Shown: positions 8,004-17,968, numbered from the stretch's first letter. The stretch is 64,000 nucleotides of DNA from an uncultured Clostridium sp. (GCA_900548455.1 URKQ01000005.1:62001-126000), one strand, 5' to 3'. The notes: generated from the letters alone by a model not told the origin. Program-made: numbers and translations.

Positions 8004-9074
8004 ATGAAAAACTTAAAGCTAATATTTCAGACTGCCACAGTGTTCGTTGGAACTATTGTGGGTGCTGGTCTTGCTTCTGGACAAGAAATAAATCAATTCT
8101 TTTCAACCTACGGATTTTCTGGCTTCTATGGGATTTTACTATGTGGTGTGTTCTATATAGCTATTAGCTACATAATAATTTCTATTAGCCTTAAATATAA
8201 TTTAAATTCTTACGCTGATTTCATAAACCTTGTAAGTCCCGGATTTTTCGGTAAAATTACAGATTACCTTACTAGCTTTTTCTTAATTTCCGGAGCAGCT
8301 ATCATTATGGCTGGAAGTGGAGCTTTGCTTTACCAACATTTTGGTATTCCAAGATTTGTGGGCACAATATTAATGTTAGTAATTGCACTTATAACACTTT
8401 TAAATGATACAAAAGGACTTATTGCCATAAATTCTTTTATAGTGCCTACTTTAACCACTATTATAATTACTGTATTTACTCTACATCTAATTTTTGCACC
8501 AGAAACTATGTCTATATCTTCTATGAAAGCTGCGCCTATATGTAAATCACTAATAATAGAGAAACAATGGATCGTTTCAACGCTTTTATATGCTGGCTTT
8601 AATATGCTCTCTTGTAGCGGAGTAATAGTTCCTATAACAAAAGAAATTAAGAAGAAAAGAACTTTAATTTCTGGTCTCATTCTAGGTTCTTTACTTCTTA
8701 CAATTCTTGCTATCATGATTAATACTATGCTCATTGCAAATAGCCCTGAAATCTTTAATTATGAAATACCATTACTCTTTGTGGCAAGTAAATTTACTAA
8801 ATTAATTCAAACATTGTTATTATGCATAATTTGGTGTGAAATGTTTTCAACTGAAGTATCAGACATTTATAGTGTTGGGAAAACCTTAGAAGATAAATTT
8901 AATTTTTCTTATAAAAAATCAGTAGTAATTCTTTTATTAATTGCACTTCCAATTTCACAAATTGGTTTTAAAAAATTAATAACTGTATTATATCCTGGTT
9001 TTGGAGTAATTAGTTTAATATTCTTAACACAATGCATAGTCTTCTTTATAAAGGGACGGAAACAAAGAAACTAA
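8004..9074 (+). CDS. YkvI-family membrane transporter
   Basis: This 356-residue polytopic membrane protein opens with VFVGTIVGAGLASGQEINQFF, the unwound first-helix motif of the YkvI group in the amino-acid/cation symporter superfamily. About ten hydrophobic segments span the chain, ending in a basic tail (KGRKQRN). The substrate is not established; the related superfamily moves amino acids or other small molecules with Na+ or H+. AGGGGG precedes the ATG. It is followed 74 bases later by the PflA-like gene on the same strand. Confidence 0.85.
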   Translation: MKNLKLIFQTATVFVGTIVGAGLASGQEINQFFSTYGFSGFYGILLCGVFYIAISYIIISISLKYNLNSYADFINLVSPGFFGKITDYLTSFFLISGAAIIMAGSGALLYQHFGIPRFVGTILMLVIALITLLNDTKGLIAINSFIVPTLTTIIITVFTLHLIFAPETMSISSMKAAPICKSLIIEKQWIVSTLLYAGFNMLSCSGVIVPITKEIKKKRTLISGLILGSLLLTILAIMINTMLIANSPEIFNYEIPLLFVASKFTKLIQTLLLCIIWCEMFSTEVSDIYSVGKTLEDKFNFSYKKSVVILLLIALPISQIGFKKLITVLYPGFGVISLIFLTQCIVFFIKGRKQRN

Positions 9075-9148
9075 TAAATAACTTTTCTTTTTACCTTCTA
9101 TTTACTATACTATATTATAGAAATTCATAGTATATTTAGGAGGCCAAT

Positions 9149-10051
9149 ATGAATAGTTTAGATATATTAAGTAGTTGTGAGGTATGTCCTCGCAACTGCA
9201 AAATTAATAGAAATGAAACCACTGGATTTTGTAAAAGCACAGCTACAGTGAAAGTTGCAAAAGCATATGGTCATATGTGGGAGGAACCATGTATATCTGG
9301 AACTAATGGATCTGGAACAGTGTTTTTTTCTAACTGCAATTTAAGATGTGTATTTTGCCAAAATCATGATATTAGTCAAGAAACTATCGGTAAAGAAATT
9401 TCAATAAATAGATTGTCTGAAATATTTATCGAGCAACAAAGTAAGGGCTTCCATAATATAAATCTTGTAAACCCTACTCACTATGTGCCTCAGATTATAG
9501 AAGCACTTAATATTGCAAAACAAAAAGGTTTAAACATACCAATTGTTTATAATTCTAATGGATATGAAAATATTGAAACTCTAAAAACACTTAAAGGATA
9601 TATTGATATATATATTCCTGACTTTAAATACTTTAGTGACAAATATTCTATAAAATACTCCTCTGCCCCTAACTATTTTAATATTGCCTCTAGTGCAATT
9701 AAAGAGATGGTTAATCAAACAGGTCCATGTGCTTTTAATGATGATGGTCTTATGAAAAAAGGAGTTATCATTCGTCACTTGATGCTCCCAGGACTACTCT
9801 TTGACTCAAAAAAAGTTGTAGATTATATCTATAAAACCTTTGGGGATAATATTTACCTTAGTTTAATGAATCAATATACGCCTATGTTCAATGCTGATAA
9901 ATATCCTGAAATAAATAAACCCTTAAATCCAAACCACTATGAATCCTTGATTGATTATTGTATTGATATTGGTTATAAAAATGCCTTTATCCAAGAAAGT
10001 GGTACTGATTCAACCACCTTTGTTCCTGATTTTAACCTTCAAGGCATATAA
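9149..10051 (+). CDS. PflA-like radical SAM protein (PflX type)
   Basis: This 300-residue protein has an N-terminal Cys-rich region (CEVCPRNCKINRNETTGFC, residues about 10-28) typical of the PflX subgroup. The radical SAM motif CNLRCVFC (about 65-72) follows. The downstream pattern NLVNPTHYVPQIIEAL and the Asp/Lys-rich core DIYIPDFKYF match the glycyl-radical-activase-like family. It should carry a [4Fe-4S] cluster and use SAM. No glycyl-radical enzyme gene is nearby, so its partner is unknown. TAGGAGG precedes the ATG. Confidence 0.88.
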   Translation: MNSLDILSSCEVCPRNCKINRNETTGFCKSTATVKVAKAYGHMWEEPCISGTNGSGTVFFSNCNLRCVFCQNHDISQETIGKEISINRLSEIFIEQQSKGFHNINLVNPTHYVPQIIEALNIAKQKGLNIPIVYNSNGYENIETLKTLKGYIDIYIPDFKYFSDKYSIKYSSAPNYFNIASSAIKEMVNQTGPCAFNDDGLMKKGVIIRHLMLPGLLFDSKKVVDYIYKTFGDNIYLSLMNQYTPMFNADKYPEINKPLNPNHYESLIDYCIDIGYKNAFIQESGTDSTTFVPDFNLQGI

Positions 10052-10090
10052 AAAGTGGCTCTGTAACTTTAAAGTTATAGAGCCACTTTT
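10051..10090. terminator. Bidirectional terminator between convergent genes
   Basis: A near-perfect 20-base-pair inverted repeat starts AAAAGTGGCTCTGTAAC and ends in TTTT on the plus strand and UUUU on the minus strand. It serves the PflA-like gene (+) and the MFS gene (-). It shares the GGCTCTGTA core with the repeats near 5549 and 54572. Confidence 0.88.
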
Positions 10091-10113
10091 TATTTAACTT
10101 CATAAATTTACTT

Positions 10114-11349
10114 TCAACTATTAATAGCTTCATTTTCCACGTTCTTAGAAATCTCATTCTTTTTCATTAAAACTTTTAATACTACTGAACTAATTATAGA
10201 TATTAAAGCTGTAATCTTAAATACAAGTTTTAGCGAGTATACATCTACAGCCCATCCTACAATTGCTGCTGCTAGTGGTATTGATGCAAGAATTGCCACA
10301 TTTATTACTGAATAAACTCTGCCAAGGTATTTCGTATTACAATGAATTTGAATATAAGTCATTCCCCATGATGAAACTATAGGACTTATCACTCCTACCA
10401 TAAAAAATAAAATTATTGCTGATATAATTCCTGGAACATAGCATGGTATTGCAATTATAATTCCAAGTAAAAGAAAAGTGATTAAAAATACTTGTTGCAA
10501 TTTTAATTTTGTATTCATCAAAATTGGTAATAACATTGATCCTATTATACTTCCTACTGATGTTATAGTTAATAAGTATCCTGCCCAAACCATATCTATT
10601 TTTAAGAAATCCTCTGTTAGTATTGGCATAAAATTGCTTATTGGTGTTCCTATAGCATCAATTAAAAAATATGCTATAAGGATTATTATTATAAATTTTT
10701 GAGCTCTAATGTACTTTAATCCATCTGTAAAATCCGTATATAACTCCTTAACTTTTTCAATTTTATTTGCCTCAAGCTTTGGAATTGTTAAAAACAATGC
10801 TGACAATGCTGATATTAAAAATGTAATAGAGTCGGCTATAAAAATAACTTCTTTTCCAACTAAGAGCATAACTGTAGTTGACAGTGCATAACCAATCATT
10901 CTCATAATTGAATTAGTAGTCGTTGTTAAAGAATTTAATAATGGCAACTGGTCATCTCTTACAATTAACTTAAATACTATACCAGAACCTGGTTCATAAA
11001 AACTCTCTGCAACAGACACTGCTGCTGATATTATACATACATGCCAAAACTCTAGTATCCCCATAAACATAAACATAGGAATAATGAATATAAGCAAAGT
11101 TCTAGCCATTTCGGATATAAACAATATTTTTTTCTTATCATACCTGTCCACTATTACTCCAGCTATAGGACTAATTAATATATTAGGTACCATACTAAAT
11201 ATCATAATTGTACCCATTGCTAAAGCCGAACCCGTAAGATCATAAACTAGATATGTAAGTGCCAAAGTCTCAAATGCATCTCCAAACCTAGATAAAGCTC
11301 TAGAAATCCATAATAACCACACATTCTTATTTTTTAATAACTCCTTCAT
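10114..11349 (-). CDS. Major facilitator superfamily transporter
   Basis: This 411-residue protein has about twelve hydrophobic segments. It carries the MFS loop motif GVIVDRYDKKKIL between helices 2 and 3, and begins WLLWISRALSRFGDAFETLALTYLVYDLTGSALAMG, a pattern seen in MFS exporters of the MacA/enterobactin-exporter-like group. The substrate cannot be told. An ATG 26 codons upstream is open in frame, but the ATG at 11349 has AAAGGAG seven bases before it and begins the family's normal N-terminus. It is divergent from the two-component system, which may regulate it (inference). Confidence 0.85.
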   Translation of the reverse strand: MKELLKNKNVWLLWISRALSRFGDAFETLALTYLVYDLTGSALAMGTIMIFSMVPNILISPIAGVIVDRYDKKKILFISEMARTLLIFIIPMFMFMGILEFWHVCIISAAVSVAESFYEPGSGIVFKLIVRDDQLPLLNSLTTTTNSIMRMIGYALSTTVMLLVGKEVIFIADSITFLISALSALFLTIPKLEANKIEKVKELYTDFTDGLKYIRAQKFIIIILIAYFLIDAIGTPISNFMPILTEDFLKIDMVWAGYLLTITSVGSIIGSMLLPILMNTKLKLQQVFLITFLLLGIIIAIPCYVPGIISAIILFFMVGVISPIVSSWGMTYIQIHCNTKYLGRVYSVINVAILASIPLAAAIVGWAVDVYSLKLVFKITALISIISSVVLKVLMKKNEISKNVENEAINS

Positions 11350-11611
11350 AATAAACTCCTTTATAAATAAAAAAAACAATGAATTCTTATATCTCTTAAA
11401 ATTGTTGCTATATATAGCATACTCCAACTATATGTAAAAACATGTCATTTTATAGTATTGAATTACTTGTTTTTATCGACTTTTTATTTTTTGCTCTGTA
11501 TTAAAATAAAGTGATAAAATGTATAAATTATATTAAAGATTAATGCAATATTGTCAATTATTCATATATTTATATTTGTTAACAATTCAATTTTTATTGT
11601 CACATAAATGA

Positions 11612-11628
11612 CATACTTTGGAAGTATG
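11612..11628. promoter_or_regulatory. Inverted repeat in the MFS/two-component divergent region
   Basis: A perfect CATACTT-tgg-AAGTATG repeat (7-3-7) lies in the 381-base divergent region between the MFS transporter and the response regulator. It is a plausible site for a dimeric regulator. A TATAAT box stands at 11694-11699, about 30 bases before the regulator ATG, with no convincing -35 box. Apart from these I see no gene here. Confidence 0.4.
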
Positions 11629-11730
11629 CTATAGTTAATCATTTATTTTGTTAATCATATTTATTTATAGTGAAATTATGTTGTAGTATTAGGTATAATT
11701 AAAGAAAATATGTCTTTTCGGAGGTAAATT

Positions 11731-12411
11731 ATGGATATAGTTAATATCTTACTAGTAGATGATGAAGAAAATATTAGGAATCTATTAGGAGCGTATTTAA
11801 ATAAAGAAGGATACAATATATTTCACAGCAATAATGGTGAGGAAGCTTTAAGTGTGTTAGAGAAAGAAAACATAAGTTTAGTTGTACTTGACATTATGAT
11901 GCCTATTATGGATGGGTTTGAAACACTAAAACATATAAGAAATAAATGGGATATACCTGTAATTATGCTTAGTGCAAAGGAAGAAGATGAAGATAAACTT
12001 TTGGCATTAGGTTTTGGTGCAGATAACTATGAAACAAAACCATTTAGTCCAAAAGTTCTAGTGGCAAAAATTAAAGCCCTTATTAAAAGAATATATAGCG
12101 ACAATGATACCTTGGAAGTAAATGGTATAAGAATAGGCGACCTTTATGTAGATGATATCGGCCATGAAGTAAAAGTAGGAAAACAAAGCATTAACTTATC
12201 TCCTACAGAATTTTCCTTACTTATTTACTTTTTAGATAATAAAAATATAGTCCTTACTAGGGAACAAATTCTTACAACTATATGGGGATATGATTTCGAA
12301 GGGGACATAAGGGTAGTGGATACAACTATCAAAAGATTAAGAGAAAAATTAGGGTCAATGAATAAATTGATAGTAACGGTAAGAGGTTTTGGATATAAAC
12401 TAGAGGTGTAG
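11731..12411 (+). CDS. OmpR/PhoB-family response regulator
   Basis: This 226-residue regulator has a receiver domain (1-115) with the acidic pair D10/D11, phospho-acceptor D54 in VVLDIMMPIMDGFE, and conserved K103. A C-terminal winged-helix DNA-binding domain (about 125-226) follows, with SPTEFSLLIYFL and TREQILTTIWGYDFEGDIRVVDTTIKRLREKLG. It is the DNA-binding half of a two-component system; the histidine kinase starts six bases after its stop. Targets are unknown, but the divergent MFS gene is the nearest candidate. CGGAGG precedes the ATG. Confidence 0.95.
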   Translation: MDIVNILLVDDEENIRNLLGAYLNKEGYNIFHSNNGEEALSVLEKENISLVVLDIMMPIMDGFETLKHIRNKWDIPVIMLSAKEEDEDKLLALGFGADNYETKPFSPKVLVAKIKALIKRIYSDNDTLEVNGIRIGDLYVDDIGHEVKVGKQSINLSPTEFSLLIYFLDNKNIVLTREQILTTIWGYDFEGDIRVVDTTIKRLREKLGSMNKLIVTVRGFGYKLEV

Positions 12412-12417
12412 AGTATT

Positions 12418-13935
12418 ATGGATAAACTTAAGGACTATTTTAACAAGGTAGTATTAAATATAAACAGTAGCATTACTAGGAAGATGTTTTTTATTACTGC
12501 AGCACTTTTAATAATATTTTTAACAAGCACTCTTCTTAGTCAAAGAGCTTTATTTGAAAAAATGTATTATAAGCAAAAGGAGAATGACATAAAAAATAAT
12601 GTTATGAATTTCAGTACTACCTTTGCTACTGCTAATGATGATAGTGAAATACTAGATAGTATTGAACAGTTTCAAAGTGATTATAATACGTCTATTGCAG
12701 TATTAAATACTACAAGTAATATAGTTATTAGATTTAAGACAAACTCAGAAGTATTAGATAGTAAAAATGCAGAAATTTTCAATTACGTCGTAAAGACCTT
12801 AAATTCAGATGATGAATTTTTAAAGAGATTATTAGCAGGTGAACAAGTCACAATATCTTTTAGAGATTCGGCAGATGGAATTAAGTATTTAGCATCTACC
12901 ACAATGGAAAATGAATTTATAGTAATTGGTATAACTTCTCTTCAACAAGTTAAGGAAGCAGTTGGTGTAATTGGACTTTTTTATAAGTTTTTTTATTCTG
13001 GAGCTTTAATTGTAGTTTTAATTCTAGTATTTATCTATTCTAGATTTATTACCAAGCCTCTTAGGAAGATAAATGGGGTAGCTACTAAACTTAGTAATTT
13101 AGATTTCAGCGAAAAATGTGATATATCCAGTAATGATGAGATAGGACATTTAGCAGATACTTTAAATTTCCTTAGTGAAAATTTAGATGCTTCATTAACA
13201 TCACTAAATGAAGCTAACATCAAATTGCAAAAGGATATTGATAAAGAGAGAAAGTTAGAAGCTATGCGAAAAGAATTTGTTGCAGATGTTTCTCACGAAT
13301 TAAAGACACCAATTACTTTAATTAAGGGATATGCAGAAGGTATAAAAGACGGAATATTACTTGAAGGAAGTTTAGATGATTCCTTGGAGGTAATCATTAG
13401 TGAATCAGATAAAATGAGCAAATTGGTTAAGGATATGTTGCAATTATCATCTTTAGAGAGTGGAAAAGAAGCTATTAATAAAGAGACCTTTTCTATAGAT
13501 AAAATAATTAAAGATGTTATTAAAAAGATGAGTCATAATATAGAAAACAAAAATATTACAATAGATATGATATTAACTAAGGCAGTGATCCAGGGAGACG
13601 AATTTAAAATAGAACAAGTATTTACAAATATCATGACTAATGCAATAAGACATGTAAATACCAACGGCAAGATAAACATCAATATGCAAGATAAAAACCA
13701 TTTAATTCAAATCAGCTTTGAAAACACTGGAAGCTACATTGATGATGATGACTTGGGAAAAATATGGGATAAGTTCTATAAGGTAGATAAATCTAGAAAT
13801 AGAAAAGATGGCGGAACTGGGCTTGGACTATCAATTGTTAAAAACATAATAGAACTCCATAATGGAACATATAAGGTTGAGAATACCGACCTTGGAGTTA
13901 AATTTACTTTTGAATTGCCAAAACCAGGTTACTAG
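12418..13935 (+). CDS. HAMP-domain sensor histidine kinase
   Basis: This 505-residue membrane kinase is the partner of the preceding response regulator. Two membrane segments (about 23-40 and 187-208) enclose an extracellular sensor of about 145 residues with no motif I recognise. A HAMP linker follows (about 208-262). The HisKA domain carries phospho-acceptor H293 in VADVSHELKTPITLI. The HATPase domain has NIMTNAIRH (N box), IWDKFYKVDKSR (F box) and GGTGLGLSIVKNI (G box). All catalytic motifs are intact. The ribosome binding site (GAGGTG) overlaps the regulator's last codons, indicating coupled translation. Confidence 0.95.
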   Translation: MDKLKDYFNKVVLNINSSITRKMFFITAALLIIFLTSTLLSQRALFEKMYYKQKENDIKNNVMNFSTTFATANDDSEILDSIEQFQSDYNTSIAVLNTTSNIVIRFKTNSEVLDSKNAEIFNYVVKTLNSDDEFLKRLLAGEQVTISFRDSADGIKYLASTTMENEFIVIGITSLQQVKEAVGVIGLFYKFFYSGALIVVLILVFIYSRFITKPLRKINGVATKLSNLDFSEKCDISSNDEIGHLADTLNFLSENLDASLTSLNEANIKLQKDIDKERKLEAMRKEFVADVSHELKTPITLIKGYAEGIKDGILLEGSLDDSLEVIISESDKMSKLVKDMLQLSSLESGKEAINKETFSIDKIIKDVIKKMSHNIENKNITIDMILTKAVIQGDEFKIEQVFTNIMTNAIRHVNTNGKININMQDKNHLIQISFENTGSYIDDDDLGKIWDKFYKVDKSRNRKDGGTGLGLSIVKNIIELHNGTYKVENTDLGVKFTFELPKPGY

Positions 13936-13944
13936 ATACAAATT

Positions 13945-13974
13945 AGGTGCTGAAATTTTTTTATTTCAGCACCT
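13945..13974. terminator. Stem-loop between the kinase gene and sleC
   Basis: A perfect 12-base-pair stem (AGGTGCTGAAAT) with a loop of six T lies between the convergent kinase and sleC genes. It has no long T run after it on either strand, so termination efficiency is uncertain. Confidence 0.6.
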
Positions 13975-13986
13975 ACCTTCAATAAT

Positions 13987-15363
13987 TTACTTCTCTTTTC
14001 TATATCCCACTTTAGGTATATTATTAATATCTTCACATGGAGTTGGTGGTATAAAATATTCATACTCTTCACTTTCAATTACATTTGAATCTTCACCGTC
14101 ACTTCTTAACTCTGCAATCTTTGTAACTCCAACATAAATAGCAGATATTTTATACCATGTAGCATAATCAACTTGACCAGTAGGTGGTAAATTAAATATT
14201 TCTTGAAATCTTTTTACTTGCTGTGCGGTATTTTCACCATATATACCATCAACCGGAACTTTCCCTATTAGTGGATAATTATTTGCTATACGATTTAAAA
14301 ATGTTTGAACAGTTCTAACCGGTTCGCCAGTACTTCCAATCGTTAATACATACCCTGGATATGATTTAGGACTTCCTGACACTGTTGGCGCCGTATCTAG
14401 TATAATATCATTTCCATAATAATATGTTAAAATTTCAAACGGTACATATCCTCTTTCCCCTAAATCCTTGCTTCCCCATTGTGTCATCCAATCTGGACAA
14501 GAAACATACCTTCCATCACAATACTGAGCAAGAAGTGGTTGTTTTGCTCCAACCCTTTTAATAAATGTAGAAAAAATTTCATCAACTATTAAACTTATAT
14601 TATCAAAAATATTTCTTCCATAAGTAAATGCTTGATCATAAGCTGTTGAATTTGTAATATCAAAATCAAATCCTTTTCCCCTGTACCATTCTGTGTAAAT
14701 TCTATTTAGTGCAAAGGAGTTAATTGCATATATATTTGCTCTTATGCTTGAATCTGGCCAAGTAGCATAAATTTCACTACTAGCAACATTTTTCAAATAT
14801 TCAGTATATGGCACTTTATAGTTAGGCGCTGATGTATCTGTCGGTACCCCTGCATGAACTATAATAAACTCCGGTATAACTGGTGCCGGAAGAACAACTA
14901 AGCCACTTGGTGGCGGTGGTAATGGTTTTTCTGGATCCTCAGGTATTTTAGGTGGAAAATCTCCAAATTGTCTATTTGGTGGTATATCTATAGTCCTTTC
15001 TATCTGTATTTCTCTTTCATTGTCCCTTGTGCCAGGTAAAGAAACTAAATTACATATTTGAATAGCAATTTTAAATGCCAATACCTGAATACCCTTAACT
15101 ATAAGTTCACTATATCCATCTGCTGTAACCCTTATATCTACTAATGCATATGGAATTAATGTATTATCTCTCTCTAAAGATCTATCTATTGGTGGTGTCT
15201 CTATTTCTACTGCTTCTGTTTTACCTTCTTCATTCGTTACAAGGGTTTTAGGCTCAAATGTGGGGTCCTCATCTGTACTTGTAACTGTAACTCTAGCATT
15301 AGGAATAGGTATATAAGTTCTATTTTTATAAACTACTACTTGTAATCTACCTGTATCCGCCAT
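13987..15363 (-). CDS. sleC: Spore cortex-lytic enzyme SleC
   Basis: This 458-residue protein matches SleC, the enzyme that degrades the muramic-lactam-containing cortex during germination after Csp proteases cut its propeptide. The N-terminal part (about 1-150, ending in a proline-rich stretch EKPLPPPPS) is the likely prosequence. A SpoIID/LytB-like catalytic domain follows (about 180-325: YTEYLKNVASSEI with probable catalytic E197, then INSFALNRIYTEWYRGKGF). A peptidoglycan-binding domain (about 337-410, GEPVRTVQTFLNRIA...VDGIYGENTAQQVKRFQ) ends the core. It lacks a signal peptide, as expected of a protein loaded into the spore. AAGGAG precedes the ATG. The csp gene lies 62 bases upstream on the same strand, the order known from C. 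perfringens. Confidence 0.92.
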   Translation of the reverse strand: MADTGRLQVVVYKNRTYIPIPNARVTVTSTDEDPTFEPKTLVTNEEGKTEAVEIETPPIDRSLERDNTLIPYALVDIRVTADGYSELIVKGIQVLAFKIAIQICNLVSLPGTRDNEREIQIERTIDIPPNRQFGDFPPKIPEDPEKPLPPPPSGLVVLPAPVIPEFIIVHAGVPTDTSAPNYKVPYTEYLKNVASSEIYATWPDSSIRANIYAINSFALNRIYTEWYRGKGFDFDITNSTAYDQAFTYGRNIFDNISLIVDEIFSTFIKRVGAKQPLLAQYCDGRYVSCPDWMTQWGSKDLGERGYVPFEILTYYYGNDIILDTAPTVSGSPKSYPGYVLTIGSTGEPVRTVQTFLNRIANNYPLIGKVPVDGIYGENTAQQVKRFQEIFNLPPTGQVDYATWYKISAIYVGVTKIAELRSDGEDSNVIESEEYEYFIPPTPCEDINNIPKVGYRKEK

Positions 15364-15425
15364 AATAATCTCCTTGAATTAATACTTCATATTTATTTTA
15401 TGATAATCACTGAAAATAGTTACAC

Positions 15426-17186
15426 TCATATTTCATAATACTTGTTTTCCTTTATAACTATAGGCTTAAATTCTCTACTTGCAACTTCATTTTCCCATAC
15501 CTTTATTGCACCATCTAGGCATAAAGTGCCATATCCCCAGGTATTGTTAGGATATGTTTCATCCACTCTAGTTCTTGATGCTCCTTTAAGCAAAAAATAC
15601 TTAAGTCTCTGCCCATATAAATAAGGATCTCTACCATTTATAATTCCAAATTCCATAAGTAGGGCACATGCCCCGGCTACTGCAGGTGTTGACATAGATG
15701 TGCCAGACCTAGGTTCAAACCCTCCTCCTGGTGTAGAAGATTCTATATTCTCACCTGGAGCAACAACATCTGGCTTGACTGGATTAAGTCCTAAATTTCC
15801 ACGACCTGAGAAAGGTGAAATAGTTAAATTATTTGAGTTATAGCTTCCTACAGTTATTATATCTTCCACAGTTCCAGGAATACCTACTGTATTATTAATA
15901 CTAGGGTTTAAGAATCGAGTGTCAACACTAAGTCCTTCTGTTATCGGTAGCCACATATCATATTTTCCTGAATATCTATTGGCGGGTATCATCTCCATTG
16001 TCCATATACCATTGCTAACAAATGAGTCACCAACACCTGATATAACTATTATTATTTCCCCGTCTATATTAAATGGTGTAGGCCCTGTATTATATATAAA
16101 ATATTGATTTCCAATGATTCTACCTAAATTAATTGTATTAACTATATTTAACTGTTGAGTTGAGTTCCCATTAGGAGCAATAAGTCTTAAATTCAAATTC
16201 ATTAGCAAAGACTTATATAATTCTATTATTATTATTTTTTCCTGTTGTCCAACACTAAATTGAATTGGCTTAATTGTCTCAATTACCCCTCCTACATGAT
16301 GTGCCCTTCCTCCTTCATTTCCAGCTGCTATTGCAATGGTAACCCTTCTACTGGTTGCTACTGTAGATATATATTGTTCTAATAGACTACTTCCATTATG
16401 TGCACCATCATTAGTACTAAAACTTATATTAATTACTAGTGGCATATTAAGTTCAAAGGCTTTGTCAATTAAAAATTTAATTCCCCTCATAAGTTGAGTA
16501 CTCTTTCCATTATTAGAAGAGCCTTGTCTAGTCATTTTAACCATAGCTATGGAACTTTTAGGTGCTACCCCATAATATCTGGTTGGTATTTTACCTCCAG
16601 CACATGCAATTCCTGCAACATGAGTTCCATGTCCAATTCTATCTGTGTGTGGAACAATTGAATATGGATTAGGACTTTTTAATGCTTCATTTATCTGTGC
16701 CTTATTATATATAGCACCACCAGCATCTAAATCATATATATACTCTACTCTTGTTTCTCCTGTATCAGTTATAAATGAAGGATTTGTATAATCTATACCA
16801 GAATCTATAAATCCTATTAAAATCCCTTTTCCTTCTATACCATATACCGCTCTAGGTTCTAAAATACAAGATGCTCTATTACTAGGTTCAAAGGACAAAT
16901 ACAAATTTTTAGGAAGCTCAATATAGTCTAACCCCCTTATATTAAATAGTAGCGGTATATCTTTACCACTTATAGTTACTATCCCATAGCCATAACCTAA
17001 ATCTTCAAATGTGCCCCCTAAAGCTTCAATCTCCGTTTTTAAAGTCTCTGCATCTTCACCATATAATATAATTAATTCAACCTTGCTTGATGATGGGTCT
17101 TCATAATTATAATTACTTATAATTTTATTTCTTATTTCATCTGGAACATTTATAAGTAAATCTAACAACCCACTTGTATTACTCAA
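15426..17186 (-). CDS. Csp-type subtilisin-like germination protease
   Basis: This 586-residue S8 protease precedes sleC and is the likely activator of pro-SleC. It has a prodomain (about 1-100), then the catalytic Asp D128 in IGFIDSGIDY, His H186 in IGHGTHVAG, oxyanion N290 in AAGNEG, and Ser S497 in SGTSMSTPAVAG. The triad is intact and the Ser motif is the standard GTSMxxP form. A long insert between His and Ser (about 300-440) is typical of the Csp family. The start codon is TTG, with AGAGGTGAG at good spacing. It is clearly different from the six array proteases at 43-54 kb. I cannot decide between the CspA, B and C labels. Confidence 0.92.
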   Translation of the reverse strand: MSNTSGLLDLLINVPDEIRNKIISNYNYEDPSSSKVELIILYGEDAETLKTEIEALGGTFEDLGYGYGIVTISGKDIPLLFNIRGLDYIELPKNLYLSFEPSNRASCILEPRAVYGIEGKGILIGFIDSGIDYTNPSFITDTGETRVEYIYDLDAGGAIYNKAQINEALKSPNPYSIVPHTDRIGHGTHVAGIACAGGKIPTRYYGVAPKSSIAMVKMTRQGSSNNGKSTQLMRGIKFLIDKAFELNMPLVINISFSTNDGAHNGSSLLEQYISTVATSRRVTIAIAAGNEGGRAHHVGGVIETIKPIQFSVGQQEKIIIIELYKSLLMNLNLRLIAPNGNSTQQLNIVNTINLGRIIGNQYFIYNTGPTPFNIDGEIIIVISGVGDSFVSNGIWTMEMIPANRYSGKYDMWLPITEGLSVDTRFLNPSINNTVGIPGTVEDIITVGSYNSNNLTISPFSGRGNLGLNPVKPDVVAPGENIESSTPGGGFEPRSGTSMSTPAVAGACALLMEFGIINGRDPYLYGQRLKYFLLKGASRTRVDETYPNNTWGYGTLCLDGAIKVWENEVASREFKPIVIKENKYYEI

Positions 17187-17232
17187 AATCTCACCTCTAA
17201 TATTTCTATATACTTATAATATGAGTATATAG

Positions 17233-17276
17233 AAAAATAGGCTATGAAAATTAATTAATTTTCATAGCCTATTTTT
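17233..17276 (-). terminator. Intrinsic terminator overlapping the XRE-S24 stop codon
   Basis: A perfect 22-base-pair palindrome (AAAAATAGGCTATGAAAATT and its complement) ends in A/T runs on both sides. It touches the stop codon of the XRE-S24 gene and insulates the csp-sleC pair from it. Confidence 0.85.
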
Positions 17277-17968
17277 TATAATTCTATTTCTATTCTATTT
17301 AACTTTGCAATTACTCTAATCTCTTTAGGGTGCGCTGTTTCTGTTCTAACCATATTTTTATTGCTAATCATAAGAATTTTATTACTATCTAGTTTTTTTA
17401 ACTGACGAAGAATTCTTTCACCATTAACTTCAACTAAATAAATCTTATTATTTTCTATTTCAGTAGTTAAGTTTGCAAAAGCTAAATCACCTTCACATAT
17501 TCTAAATCCAAGCAAATCATCATTTTGGATTTTTAGGTATACAACCTTATCTTGACTGTATCCTTCTATTTTATTTGACATTACAGGAAGCTCTTTTTTA
17601 CCTATTGGAGTATTTAAATCATAATCATATATTCCAACTGATTTTAACACTGAACTAAAAGCATCATTCCAAACGTCATTTACTACCTCTTTAGATTTAT
17701 TAGCCTTTACAGCTGCATATCCCTTAGGTCTATTTTCTTCCTTCTTCTTTTCATCAAAAGCTATATTATCAAATAATGTAGTCATTTCTGAAAGATTGCC
17801 GCCTAAAACCTTGCCAGCTCTATCTATAAACTTTTCTTCTACAACTTTTCTTCCACACTCAACATCATTTATATAACCTTCAGAAACGCCAAGTTTTTTT
17901 GCAAGTTGCTTTTGAGTCATTCCCTTAGCATTTCTTGCATCCTTAATTCTATCTCCAACGCTACTCAT
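17276..17968 (-). CDS. XRE-family regulator with degenerate S24 (LexA-like) domain
   Basis: This 230-residue protein has an N-terminal helix-turn-helix (about 7-60: IKDARNAKGMTQKQLAKKLGVSEGYINDVECGR). A C-terminal domain (about 127-225) has the outline of the S24/LexA fold, including LGFRICEGDLAFAN and NKIYLVEVNGERILRQL. The catalytic dyad is missing: the usual GDSM is replaced by NDDLL (about 149-153) and the usual Lys by R188. It should therefore bind DNA and perhaps sense a ligand or partner but not cleave itself. It is last in a leftward gene series and has its own GGAGG site. A LexA-like autoprotease fusion lies about 2.5 kb away. Confidence 0.82.
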   Translation of the reverse strand: MSSVGDRIKDARNAKGMTQKQLAKKLGVSEGYINDVECGRKVVEEKFIDRAGKVLGGNLSEMTTLFDNIAFDEKKKEENRPKGYAAVKANKSKEVVNDVWNDAFSSVLKSVGIYDYDLNTPIGKKELPVMSNKIEGYSQDKVVYLKIQNDDLLGFRICEGDLAFANLTTEIENNKIYLVEVNGERILRQLKKLDSNKILMISNKNMVRTETAHPKEIRVIAKLNRIEIEL

